Shown piece by piece: positions 8,504 through 16,052 of a stretch of DNA of 47,709 bases. The notes under the pieces are model-generated. The model did no database searches and was not told the DNA's origin. It was given only the letters and a program-made list of their open reading frames with translations. How positions within the stretch are numbered: position 1 is the stretch's first letter; each line of letters begins with the position of its first letter. A program made the position numbers and the translations under genes. Location of the stretch: the NCBI GenBank assembly GCA_009785425.1, contig WQWI01000015.1:1-47709 (forward strand), read 5' to 3'. The DNA comes from Bacteroidales bacterium (GTDB lineage: Bacteria > Bacteroidota > Bacteroidia > Bacteroidales > P3).

Positions 8504-10051
8504 TTATCTGATTGTTAGGGCAAAAGAACGTGCTCTTTCAGGTCCTGTTGGCATCTGAATAAGTATATTATCGAAAACGAAGGTCTGTCCCGGTCTGGCG
8601 TTTCGCATGTGAGTTACCATTGCATCCGTAAATCGGTTGTTTGTAGAGTTCAGACTTACGAAATTTCCTCCTATATTTGCTTGCATTGTGAATGAATTTA
8701 CCTGCACTGCCAAGTCGAAATCGAAGCCTGCCGGCATTCTTGCTACCAACCCTCCTGAACCTGCCAAAGCACTTGCAGTAATGTGTGTATCTCGGTCACC
8801 AAGACCTGCCACCACAATCACAGGATCCGGCACACGTCTTACACGATATCTGAATTCACCTACATTTCTGGTTCCTCCATCATTAGTTCTTGCCGAAACT
8901 CTTACGACTGCTTCGCCCGGCGTGTTTGCACGAACAATATAGCGATTTCCGGCTCCCGGAACGGGAGTAATGGTTGCCCCTGCACCGGAAATGCTTACAT
9001 GAACATTACCGGGATCAACGCCAGAAACAGCTGCCGTAATAGGATTATCAACACCGATATAAAATACATTCATCGCATCTGCCGAAACAGATGCTGCCGG
9101 AGCTGCTACAACGTACTCTGTTCGGAAATGATGTCTTTCCCCGTCCAAATCAATCCATCCTGTAACCGGAAAAACACCTTCTCTTGTAGTTGGAGCACTA
9201 AAACGAACAACACCATCTCTACTGACAAGATTCTGACCATTAATGTTTGCCGTAACTCTTGCTCGAGAGTCAAAAGCAACCGTGAACACCTCTGCCTCAA
9301 AGTTTTCACCAAGTGCAACAAATGTTGATCTTGGAACAATTCTCGCCACTACATTGTCGAAGGTCAAATCACCTTCAGACACCATACGGAACAGTTCATC
9401 TATAATCTCTAACTCAAGGTTTAGTGCATCATTTTCTAACTTATTCAAAATAGTAATTGCGGCAACAACAACAATTCCATTGAAGTTTGCCATTTCCCAT
9501 GAAATACTCCTACCACTTGCATCATGAAATGGACCCACCGTATTGAATGGAGACATTACATTATTTCGGTTGCTTTCCGGCAAAAGGTTAAGCATATTTA
9601 TTACATGCTGGTCTATTTCTTCTCGAAGCTCCTCAGCTCTTCCCTGATTGATAAAAAGTTGAGTTGTGGTACTAAAGTCGTCTTGGCGCCTGATACTACG
9701 CGGATTAAGAACTTCTGCTTCATCTATTGGTATTCTCTCTGCCATAGCAATAAGGTCTGTTCTTGCAGTTCTAATTTGCCTACGGAGCTCATTTGTAAGT
9801 CTTTGTGCTTCTAATGCTTTATCAAAATTTTCTTGAAATCTTTCTCTATTTTCTATTAAAGCTCTTTCGAACACCATGTGTGCAGACGTAACTTTTTGCT
9901 CGATGTTCTCATTGGTTCTCTCCATGCTTTCATTTACGACCAAGAAAGATGTCAAAACTTCCGTTGATACGTTCAATGCAACCATTGTGATGAAGACCAA
10001 ATACATCAAGCTAACAAGCTTTTGTCTTGGGGTTTGTTTACCACCGGCCAT
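8504..10051 (-). CDS. porM: Type IX secretion system motor protein PorM/GldM
   Basis: A 515-residue inner-membrane protein with one N-terminal transmembrane helix (residues about 12-33, LVSLMYLVFITMVALNVSTE) preceded by the family signature MAGGKQTPRQK, and a long periplasmic part. In studied homologues PorM dimerises, crosses the periplasm through four domains and couples the PorL motor to the PorKN rings. The first periplasmic region is helical (ERTNENIEQKV...), the C-terminal half is beta-rich, as expected. The acidic residue in the transmembrane helix usual for proton-driven partners is seen as E31. Gap to porL is 40 nt. Confidence 0.94.
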   Translation of the reverse strand: MAGGKQTPRQKLVSLMYLVFITMVALNVSTEVLTSFLVVNESMERTNENIEQKVTSAHMVFERALIENRERFQENFDKALEAQRLTNELRRQIRTARTDLIAMAERIPIDEAEVLNPRSIRRQDDFSTTTQLFINQGRAEELREEIDQHVINMLNLLPESNRNNVMSPFNTVGPFHDASGRSISWEMANFNGIVVVAAITILNKLENDALNLELEIIDELFRMVSEGDLTFDNVVARIVPRSTFVALGENFEAEVFTVAFDSRARVTANINGQNLVSRDGVVRFSAPTTREGVFPVTGWIDLDGERHHFRTEYVVAAPAASVSADAMNVFYIGVDNPITAAVSGVDPGNVHVSISGAGATITPVPGAGNRYIVRANTPGEAVVRVSARTNDGGTRNVGEFRYRVRRVPDPVIVVAGLGDRDTHITASALAGSGGLVARMPAGFDFDLAVQVNSFTMQANIGGNFVSLNSTNNRFTDAMVTHMRNARPGQTFVFDNILIQMPTGPERARSFALTIR

Positions 10052-10091
10052 AATCTTATCCCTTCATTTTAGTTGTTAAACCTTACTTTTA

Positions 10092-10844
10092 TTAACTGTC
10101 TTTGCCGATGCTCTTGAACGCACTAAGCATGCCTCCATAAACTTTATTCAACGAATTAACTTTCTCTGATAAGCTGTTCATTTCTGCAACGGACTTTGCT
10201 GAACTTTCCAAAGTTCCTGCCAAGGCATCGGCAATTCGGCTCATGTCTTGTTGAGCTTTCATTGTAACCTCCATTTGGCGTGATGAAGCTTCGATCTGTT
10301 GTGTGTAAATGCTGTTTAAGCGTCCTAAACTTTCGGTTAGTTTGTCCAGCTCACCTGCATAATTTGCGTTTACACCCACTATATCCGCAGATGCATTCAA
10401 ATTTTGTGCCGTTGTGTTAAGTTTTGTCAAACCATCTTTTAAACTGCTCAACAAATTGGCGTCAATACTTGCAGAATGAAGCATTTGATCTAATTTTTCA
10501 GTAAGCAAGGGCTGTTCTGAACCACTAAAACTTCTCGGTGCTGCAACCCGAGCAACACCTGCAGCCGCTGCTGCTTCTCCACCTGAAAGTTCCGGATATA
10601 CCAACGACCAATCCACTTCTTCGTGAAGCGGCTCGAAAGCAGACATCGCGAAAATAAATGCTTCCACACTTAACCCGGCAATAAGCATAATATCTGCGAA
10701 TGGAAAGTGATTGATCTTGAACATTGCACCTACAAGTACAATTGCAGCACCAATACCATACGTTTTAGCCATGAACTGTCTGAAGCCGTAACTTCTTACC
10801 ATTCTACCGAACCAGCCTAGTTTTTTTTCTGTTTTTGTTCCCAT
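10092..10844 (-). CDS. porL: Type IX secretion system motor protein PorL/GldL
   Basis: A 251-residue cytoplasmic-membrane protein with two transmembrane helices (about residues 29-43 and 49-67: GIGAAIVLVGAMFKI and ADIMLIAGLSVEAFIFAMSA) separated by a tight turn. The Glu in the second helix (SVEAF) is the conserved acidic residue linked to proton use. The C-terminal cytoplasmic part is helical. With PorM it forms the proton-motive-force-driven rotary motor of the T9SS. The start MGTKTEKKLGWF was chosen because it matches the family N-terminus; the frame upstream is open but AT-rich and Lys/Asn-biased and overlaps porK. Gap to porK is 49 nt. Confidence 0.93.
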   Translation of the reverse strand: MGTKTEKKLGWFGRMVRSYGFRQFMAKTYGIGAAIVLVGAMFKINHFPFADIMLIAGLSVEAFIFAMSAFEPLHEEVDWSLVYPELSGGEAAAAAGVARVAAPRSFSGSEQPLLTEKLDQMLHSASIDANLLSSLKDGLTKLNTTAQNLNASADIVGVNANYAGELDKLTESLGRLNSIYTQQIEASSRQMEVTMKAQQDMSRIADALAGTLESSAKSVAEMNSLSEKVNSLNKVYGGMLSAFKSIGKDS

Positions 10845-10893
10845 TTTATTTTTGTTATTTAATTTATTTTTGTTGATTTTGATTAGTTTGAAT

Positions 10894-12288
10894 TTATCTT
10901 CTGTGAACATTCGACGTAGCACCTCTGTTGTTGAGCCTACCTGAACTCATGCTCGACATCACTGTGCGGAATCCGATATAGGATTTAGCAGTATCTTGAT
11001 ACTCGAAATGGCGTGCATGAACCTTTGTGTTATCGGCAAAATCTTTGAATGAGCCACCTCTGATTACCTTACGTCTCATAGCAGGTGGACAGTCCGGAGT
11101 TGCATGCCATTCGAAAACAGGGTTGAAATCACCTAATCCCGTGGTGCTTTCTTGCCAAGCGTCTATACACCATTCGGCGACGTTGCCCATCATATCAAAC
11201 AAGCCAAAGTCGTTTGGTGGGAAGTGTCCAACGATCATAGGAAGAGTTCCTCCGGCCATGGTACCAACATATCTTCCGCGCTGGGGTTTAAAGTTTCCGA
11301 GAAAACATCCATTCATATTCAGAGCATACGGACCACCCCATGGAAATGGGTTGAATTCTAATCCGCCTCGGGCGGCAAATTCCCATTCTGCTTCGGTAGG
11401 CAAACGATAGTGTTCGAGCAAAGGTAGCCCCCTGCGTGCCAATTCATTATGGTGCAGCTGTGTTCTCCATGCTGCAAATGCTCGGGCTTGGTGCCAATTT
11501 ACACCCACAACCGGATAGTGGTCGAACATCGGACTACTGAAATACGAACGAACCATCGGATCGTTATAAGAAAAAGCAAAGTCCACAAGCCAAGCAAGTG
11601 TATCCGGATACACATTTACAACCTCTCTTCGCACAAATCCTGCACGAGCCCTGGTGGACCCGGGTCGCGTTTGGAACATACCCATGTGAACTCCTTCAAA
11701 TCGGCGATCTATCTCGCCTTCCGATCTTCGAGCAGCAGCTCGATAATCGAACGTAGTAAACTCAAAGTTGAGTAGTCGTACATCAATCTCTCTGCGACGA
11801 TGAAAGCGTTCTTCATGAGGCACATAGAGTTGTTGAACGGCCTCTTCCATCTCCGGAGTCCATCTTCTCGGACGTGCACCCCAATTGAGCCTGGAAAGAC
11901 CACCAAAAAAATCATCCTCAGGATCCTCTATCAGGAACATATCAGGATCAACCTCAGAAAGAAGTCGGAGCCTTATCGAATCAACTACCCACTGAACGAA
12001 CTGACGGTACTGATTGTTGGTAATTTCCGTTTCGTCCATGTAGAAAGCTGAAATACTCACAACTCTCGGGCTATGAACGAAAGAGAAGGCCGGGTCTTCA
12101 CTACCGGCACCCATGGTAAAAAAACCTGCAGGAATGTAAACCATTCCATGGGGTATTGGAACCGTAGTCCTGTTGCGATTAGGAACACCGGTCAATTGCC
12201 CGTGACCTGCGTTTCTTTGACAACCTATCATCGTTAGCACAAGAATCAAGACGATTAACTTAGTAACATGTTGTTTCACGATTTTCAT
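10894..12288 (-). CDS. porK: Type IX secretion system ring lipoprotein PorK/GldK
   Basis: A 464-residue lipoprotein: lipobox LTMIGC at residues about 19-24, then an SUMF1/formylglycine-generating-enzyme-like domain (GMVYIPAGFFTMGAGSED, DETEITNNQYRQFV, YRLPTEAEWEFAARGG, GNVAEWCIDAW, VIRGGSFKDF). In the T9SS this fold is structural, not catalytic; PorK forms the outer-membrane-associated ring with PorN. It carries the long central insertion typical of GldK (about residues 120-240). It lies between porP (59 nt gap) and porL. Confidence 0.94.
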   Translation of the reverse strand: MKIVKQHVTKLIVLILVLTMIGCQRNAGHGQLTGVPNRNRTTVPIPHGMVYIPAGFFTMGAGSEDPAFSFVHSPRVVSISAFYMDETEITNNQYRQFVQWVVDSIRLRLLSEVDPDMFLIEDPEDDFFGGLSRLNWGARPRRWTPEMEEAVQQLYVPHEERFHRRREIDVRLLNFEFTTFDYRAAARRSEGEIDRRFEGVHMGMFQTRPGSTRARAGFVRREVVNVYPDTLAWLVDFAFSYNDPMVRSYFSSPMFDHYPVVGVNWHQARAFAAWRTQLHHNELARRGLPLLEHYRLPTEAEWEFAARGGLEFNPFPWGGPYALNMNGCFLGNFKPQRGRYVGTMAGGTLPMIVGHFPPNDFGLFDMMGNVAEWCIDAWQESTTGLGDFNPVFEWHATPDCPPAMRRKVIRGGSFKDFADNTKVHARHFEYQDTAKSYIGFRTVMSSMSSGRLNNRGATSNVHRR

Positions 12289-12348
12289 ATTGACATTTTT
12301 ATTTTGTTTGCGATTTTGGTAATTTATACGTATGTTTTGGTCAAAAGG

Positions 12349-13299
12349 TTATAAAAACCTAGAATTTCTGTGGCTTTGCGGAATCCTATCTACTGTTAGG
12401 TTGAACGAGTAACGAGCAAAAATTTCGAAGCCTCCACCCATTCGAGAAGCCCTTGACATCCAATTTGTTGCTATATCATAGGCTACCCCGACCTGCAAAG
12501 GAAATTGTTGTAAATGCAGTCCGGCCAACAACACTATCGCATCGCCCCATCGGTAAGAGATTCCAGCCCAGTACTGCCTGTCAAACATACCAATCAGTGA
12601 AAAATCTATCTGCATAGTTGTGAAATCAGTCTTGATATGTGTTGAAGGTACAAAGTTTATTCTCGGAAACATGTCTAACGTGAAATTGTAGTTCCCGGAA
12701 AGGTTTAATACTCGTCTTTGTCTGAAAATATCGGGACTACCTCCACTGTTATCGAAGCGTGGTTGGTTGATATGTCCAAGCGAAATTCCAATTTCGTACC
12801 GATCCGTAACGCTGTAAAAAAGTCCCAATCCAACGTCAAACAACCAGCCGGATACATCTTCCAAGCCTTGCAAAACCGGATCATTCTGCTCTCGAGGGTT
12901 GAAATTGCCTCGAAGCCCCATATTATTCGTTCCCAAATGAACGCCCATACCCAAAGTGCCGTTCCAAAAAGATATTTGATAATTATAAGCTAATTGGATG
13001 AGCGTGGAATTGAAAAAACCGATTCTATCATTCACTACATTCAACCCTACTCCGCTGTTGATTACCCTCAACGGTGCGTCAAAAGAAACCAGAGTCGTCT
13101 GCGGAGCACCGTCCATTCCATACCACTGCTGACGATGAATTGCACTCGCGACAATACTACTTGTGAATCCCGCACTTGCCGGGTTGTGTATCTGCATGTT
13201 GAACATATGGTGCGAAATTTGCGGTGTTTGCTGTCCGTACAGTCCCATCAAGACGATAAACTGCACGAAAACAATCAAATTATATCTTCCAATGCTCAT
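12349..13299 (-). CDS. porP: PorP/SprF-family outer-membrane protein of the T9SS
   Basis: A 316-residue protein with a signal peptide and a PorP/SprF-type beta-barrel: near the N-terminus PQISHHMFNMQIHNPASAGF (the family signature of Asn-Pro-Ala at the first strand) followed by repeated strands such as LAYNYQISFWNGTLGMGVHL and YWAGISYRWGDAIVLLAGL. PorP proteins are outer-membrane components that act with PorE or with specific cargo. It is first in the operon, with a promoter 31 nt upstream of its ATG, so it probably leads transcription of porKLMN and the two genes after it. Confidence 0.9.
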   Translation of the reverse strand: MSIGRYNLIVFVQFIVLMGLYGQQTPQISHHMFNMQIHNPASAGFTSSIVASAIHRQQWYGMDGAPQTTLVSFDAPLRVINSGVGLNVVNDRIGFFNSTLIQLAYNYQISFWNGTLGMGVHLGTNNMGLRGNFNPREQNDPVLQGLEDVSGWLFDVGLGLFYSVTDRYEIGISLGHINQPRFDNSGGSPDIFRQRRVLNLSGNYNFTLDMFPRINFVPSTHIKTDFTTMQIDFSLIGMFDRQYWAGISYRWGDAIVLLAGLHLQQFPLQVGVAYDIATNWMSRASRMGGGFEIFARYSFNLTVDRIPQSHRNSRFL

Positions 13300-13330
13300 T
13301 TTGCGGTTTTATACTACATAATTCAGTGTG

Positions 13331-13338
13331 CAAAGATA
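13331..13338 (-). promoter_or_regulatory. -7 box (TATCTTTG) of the por operon
   Basis: TATCTTTGC preceded by a T tract, 31 nt before porP. No other convincing box or terminator was found down to 3866, which supports one long transcript. Confidence 0.7.
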
Positions 13339-13508
13339 CGAAAAAAAACGGAAAAATCCAAATAGCCAAACAATATCACCGATTTGAAGTCGAAAATAGC
13401 CATATTTTTACATAATTTTACGCTGAGATATAGATATTTTACAACACTGTTTAGACTCTGTTCAAATTGTAAAAATGATGAAAATTTGGAAAGAACAGTA
13501 AAAAGTCG

Positions 13509-13516
13509 TACCTTTG
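13509..13516 (+). promoter_or_regulatory. -7 box (TACCTTTG) of ahcY
   Basis: TACCTTTGC, 79 nt upstream of the ahcY ATG, leaving an unusually long leader that carries repeat sequence. Confidence 0.65.
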
Positions 13517-13530
13517 CACCGAAAATTAAA

Positions 13531-13583
13531 AGTAAAGACGCACGGCACTTCGACTTCGCTCAGTGACCGGGTGTGTCTCAACA
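13531..13583. repeat. Composite repeat in the ahcY 5' UTR
   Basis: AGACGCAC at the left pairs with GTGTGTCT at the right (7 of 8 after reverse complement), enclosing a CTTCGACTTCGCTCAGTGACC core related to the palindrome arm in alaS. The left end matches the GTAAAGACGC start of the element at 1-28. No metabolite riboswitch consensus was recognised. Confidence 0.5.
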
Positions 13584-13595
13584 AAAAAATCAAAT

Positions 13596-15011
13596 ATGAC
13601 AGACTACAATTTGAAGTACAAGGTTGCCGACATCAGCTTGGCAGAATTTGGTCGCAAAGAAATTGCGATAGCAGAAAAAGAAATGCCCGGCTTGATGAGT
13701 TTACGTGCTAAATATGGCAAGGAAAAACCACTGAAAGACGTGCGAATTATGGGTTCTTTACACATGACCATTCAAACGGCAGTGTTGATCGAGACGTTGG
13801 TCGAGCTTGGTGCCGATGTGCGTTGGTGCAGTTGTAATATCTTTTCGACACAAGATCACGCTGCTGCTGCCGTTGCTGCTGAAGGTATTCCGGTTTTTGC
13901 TTGGAAAGGCGAAACTTTGGAAGAATATTGGTGGTGTACCAACCAAGCATTGGCATTTCCTGAAGGAAAAGGTCCTCAATTGATTGTTGACGATGGCGGC
14001 GATGCAACACTTTTTATTCACAAAGGTTATGTTGCCGAAAAAGATGCAAAAACTTTAGATTATACACCAAGTAGCAAGGAAGAAGGCGTCATTTTAGATA
14101 GCTTGAAAGCTATTTTGAAAGAAGATAATCAACGCTGGCATCGCACAGTTGCCGAATGGAAAGGCGTTTCGGAAGAAACTACAACGGGAGTTCATCGTTT
14201 GTATCAAATGCTGGAAAAAGGCGAATTGTTGATTCCTGCAATCAATGTAAATGATTCGGTAACGAAGTCAAAATTCGATAATCTTTACGGTTGTCAAGAA
14301 TCTTTGGCGGATGGGATTAAACGTGCAACAGATGTGATGATCGCAGGAAAAGTGGTTGTAGTGCTCGGCTTCGGCGATGTGGGTAAAGGTTGTGCTCGTT
14401 CGATGCGTGGTTATGGTGCCCGTGTAATTGTGACGGAAATTGATCCGATTTGTGCATTGCAAGCAGCAATGGAAGGCTTTGAAGTCGCAACCATCGAAGA
14501 TGTTTTACACGAAGGAAATATCTATGTTACAACAACCGGAAATAAAGATGTGCTCACAGTTGAACACATGAAAAAAATGAAAGATGACTCTATCGTTTGC
14601 AATATCGGGCATTTCGATAATGAAATTCAAGTGGAGCAATTAGATGCACTTTCGGATGTAAAAAAAGTAAACATCAAACCGCAAGTCGATAAATATATTT
14701 TCCCCGACGGACATTGTATTTTCCTTCTGGCAGAGGGGCGTTTGGTGAATTTGGGTTGTGCTACAGGACATCCGAGTTTTGTGATGAGCAATTCGTTTAC
14801 CAATCAAACGTTGGCACAGTTGGATCTATGGAAGAATAAAGATGTTTACGAAGTCGGCGTGTATCGCTTATCGAAGAAATTAGATGAGGAGGTTGCTCGT
14901 TTGCATTTAGATAGAATTGGTGTAAAACTTACCAAACTCACATCCGAACAGGCCGATTATATTGGTGTTCCGGTTGAGGGTCCTTACAAGGCAGAACATT
15001 ATCGGTATTAA
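13596..15011 (+). CDS. ahcY: Adenosylhomocysteinase
   Basis: Cleaves S-adenosylhomocysteine to homocysteine and adenosine, removing the product inhibitor of methyltransferases. The 471-residue protein has the signature [16 protein letters not shown], the [13 protein letters not shown] loop, an NAD-binding [14 protein letters not shown] motif, and the C-terminal [15 protein letters not shown] motif, ending with the conserved KAEHYRY. The start [12 protein letters not shown] fits the family and follows the repeat-bearing leader; an upstream frame extension through the repeat is not needed. The gene converges on the DUF3108 gene across a palindrome. Confidence 0.97.
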   Translation: MTDYNLKYKVADISLAEFGRKEIAIAEKEMPGLMSLRAKYGKEKPLKDVRIMGSLHMTIQTAVLIETLVELGADVRWCSCNIFSTQDHAAAAVAAEGIPVFAWKGETLEEYWWCTNQALAFPEGKGPQLIVDDGGDATLFIHKGYVAEKDAKTLDYTPSSKEEGVILDSLKAILKEDNQRWHRTVAEWKGVSEETTTGVHRLYQMLEKGELLIPAINVNDSVTKSKFDNLYGCQESLADGIKRATDVMIAGKVVVVLGFGDVGKGCARSMRGYGARVIVTEIDPICALQAAMEGFEVATIEDVLHEGNIYVTTTGNKDVLTVEHMKKMKDDSIVCNIGHFDNEIQVEQLDALSDVKKVNIKPQVDKYIFPDGHCIFLLAEGRLVNLGCATGHPSFVMSNSFTNQTLAQLDLWKNKDVYEVGVYRLSKKLDEEVARLHLDRIGVKLTKLTSEQADYIGVPVEGPYKAEHYRY

Positions 15012-15013
15012 AC

Positions 15014-15039
15014 GTAGGGCGGGCGAACCCCGCCCCTAC
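15014..15039. repeat. GC-rich palindrome between convergent genes, GTAGGGGC family
   Basis: Imperfect inverted repeat with arms of type GTAGGGCGGG / CCCGCCCCTAC, 2 nt after the ahcY stop. The right arm includes the TAG stop codon of the DUF3108 gene (15036-15038). A perfect-arm relative lies at 28723-28750. It may also act as a two-way terminator, though no clear U tract is present. Confidence 0.65.
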
Positions 15040-15842
15040 ATTCGGCTGGTCAAGGGGTGTTTCAATCCGCTGTATCGTGTTAGTCTGACACGCACACTAC
15101 CGACTCTTATAGGCGATTGAACTTGCAGCGGTATGCGATTGAGGTCATCCGAAATCCAAATGTAAAATCTTGAGCCATCTTGAAAAGTTTCGTCTCCGGA
15201 AGTTACAAGCATAACAGAAAATTTGAGTGTATTGAAACGCCCAACTCCTGAGATATTCAACACTTCTCGACCAAGAAATGTATAGTTGGTTTGCCTTATC
15301 GAATTTCTGAGAACCATATTCAATGGCACCGGAACACCAACTACGAGCGTGGCCGGATCGGTGTTGCGTAAGCGATAAAAAAGCGAAACAGCATCTACAC
15401 AATCCTCTGTAATGGGCATGGTTTTGTACGTATTTTCCGTGTGGCGGTTTAAGTTTCGCCAACTTGTATGCACAACCATTTCCGACCAGTCAAACCTAAA
15501 GTCGCTGTTGAAATGCCAGTTTCCTTGACGAGTGCGTTCGGAATAGGTTATAGGCCGCAATGTTTGTGCATCCATAACAATTGTGTAAGTGTCATTCACA
15601 TCAAAAAACCAACGAAAAAACGGACGACTACGTCCACGTCCTACAATCGTAAAAAAACCTCGCCGTTCTGAAACCGTAAGAGATAAATCTCCAACTACCG
15701 TATTGGGCCACATTCTCGCCCGATAGCTCACAGCAAACTCCAATCTTTCTCCGTCTCCAAAAGCTAAAACACGAGACTCTGTTTGCAATTTTACGGGAGT
15801 AGAAACTAGCAATATCGTTAGAATAATTAGATAACGTTTCAT
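15036..15842 (-). CDS. DUF3108-family envelope protein
   Basis: A 268-residue exported protein: signal peptide MKRYLIILTILLVSTP, then a DUF3108-like beta-rich domain (GERLEFAVSYR, VGDLSLTV, YTIVMDAQTLRPI, YIWISDDLNRIPLQVQSPI). Family members are periplasmic or outer-membrane-associated and of unknown function. The ATG at 15840-15842 starts a good signal peptide and sits exactly 4 nt after the last base of the -7 box, so the mRNA is probably leaderless. Its stop codon lies in a palindrome shared with the end of ahcY. Confidence 0.75.
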   Translation of the reverse strand: MKRYLIILTILLVSTPVKLQTESRVLAFGDGERLEFAVSYRARMWPNTVVGDLSLTVSERRGFFTIVGRGRSRPFFRWFFDVNDTYTIVMDAQTLRPITYSERTRQGNWHFNSDFRFDWSEMVVHTSWRNLNRHTENTYKTMPITEDCVDAVSLFYRLRNTDPATLVVGVPVPLNMVLRNSIRQTNYTFLGREVLNISGVGRFNTLKFSVMLVTSGDETFQDGSRFYIWISDDLNRIPLQVQSPIRVGSVRVRLTRYSGLKHPLTSRM

Positions 15843-15846
15843 AGTG

Positions 15847-15854
15847 CAAAAATA
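15847..15854 (-). promoter_or_regulatory. -7 box (TATTTTTG), 4 nt from the DUF3108 start codon
   Basis: TATTTTTG then CACT then ATG. With the usual distance from -7 box to transcription start, +1 would fall at or next to the A of the ATG. Confidence 0.6.
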
Positions 15855-15861
15855 CGAAAAA

Positions 15862-15890
15862 AAAACGAAACGCAAATTGCATTTCGTTTT
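15862..15890 (-). terminator. Intrinsic terminator of the tRNA gene
   Basis: A 12-bp stem with one mismatch (AAAACGAAATGC / GCGTTTCGTTTT on the minus strand) followed by a T-run, directly downstream of the tRNA. Confidence 0.7.
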
Positions 15891-15894
15891 CGAG

Positions 15895-15968
15895 TTGCGA
15901 GAACGAGATTTGAACTCGTGACCTCCGGGTTATGAATCCGACGCTCTAACCGACTGAGCTACCTCGCA
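15895..15968 (-). tRNA. tRNA with CAU anticodon (probably elongator Met)
   Basis: Complete cloverleaf on the minus strand: acceptor TGCGAGG pairs with TCTCGCA (one G-T), D arm GCTC...GAGC, loop TTCATAA with anticodon CAT, T arm ACGAG TTCAAAT CTCGT, discriminator A, no encoded CCA. It lacks the C1-A72 mismatch of an initiator. The anticodon stem has an A31-C39 mismatch. Elongator Met is the best call; tRNA-Ile2 (lysidine-modified CAU) cannot be excluded. Confidence 0.88.
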
Positions 15969-15979
15969 ATTTTAGGCTG

Positions 15980-15987
15980 CAAAGTTA
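15980..15987 (-). promoter_or_regulatory. -7 box (TAACTTTG) of the tRNA gene
   Basis: TAACTTTGC, 11 nt before the tRNA 5' end. Confidence 0.65.
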
Positions 15988-16052
15988 CGACTTTTTTTTG
16001 AATTTGCCAAATTATTTTTTGCAAAAAAAATAATCTTCGCTTTTGCTTTTGC

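Noticed and set aside
10845-10922. Longer N-terminus for porL
   Set aside because: It would add an Asn/Lys-rich segment overlapping porK; the family N-terminus starts at MGTKTEKK.
13517-13595. SAH or SAM riboswitch in the ahcY leader
   Set aside because: The leader is explained by repeat sequence; no SAH or SAM riboswitch consensus was recognised.
15895-15968. Initiator tRNA-fMet
   Set aside because: The 3' side of the anticodon stem (CCCGG) looks initiator-like, but the first pair is T1-A72, not the C1-A72 mismatch, and the 5' side reads GGA rather than GGG.
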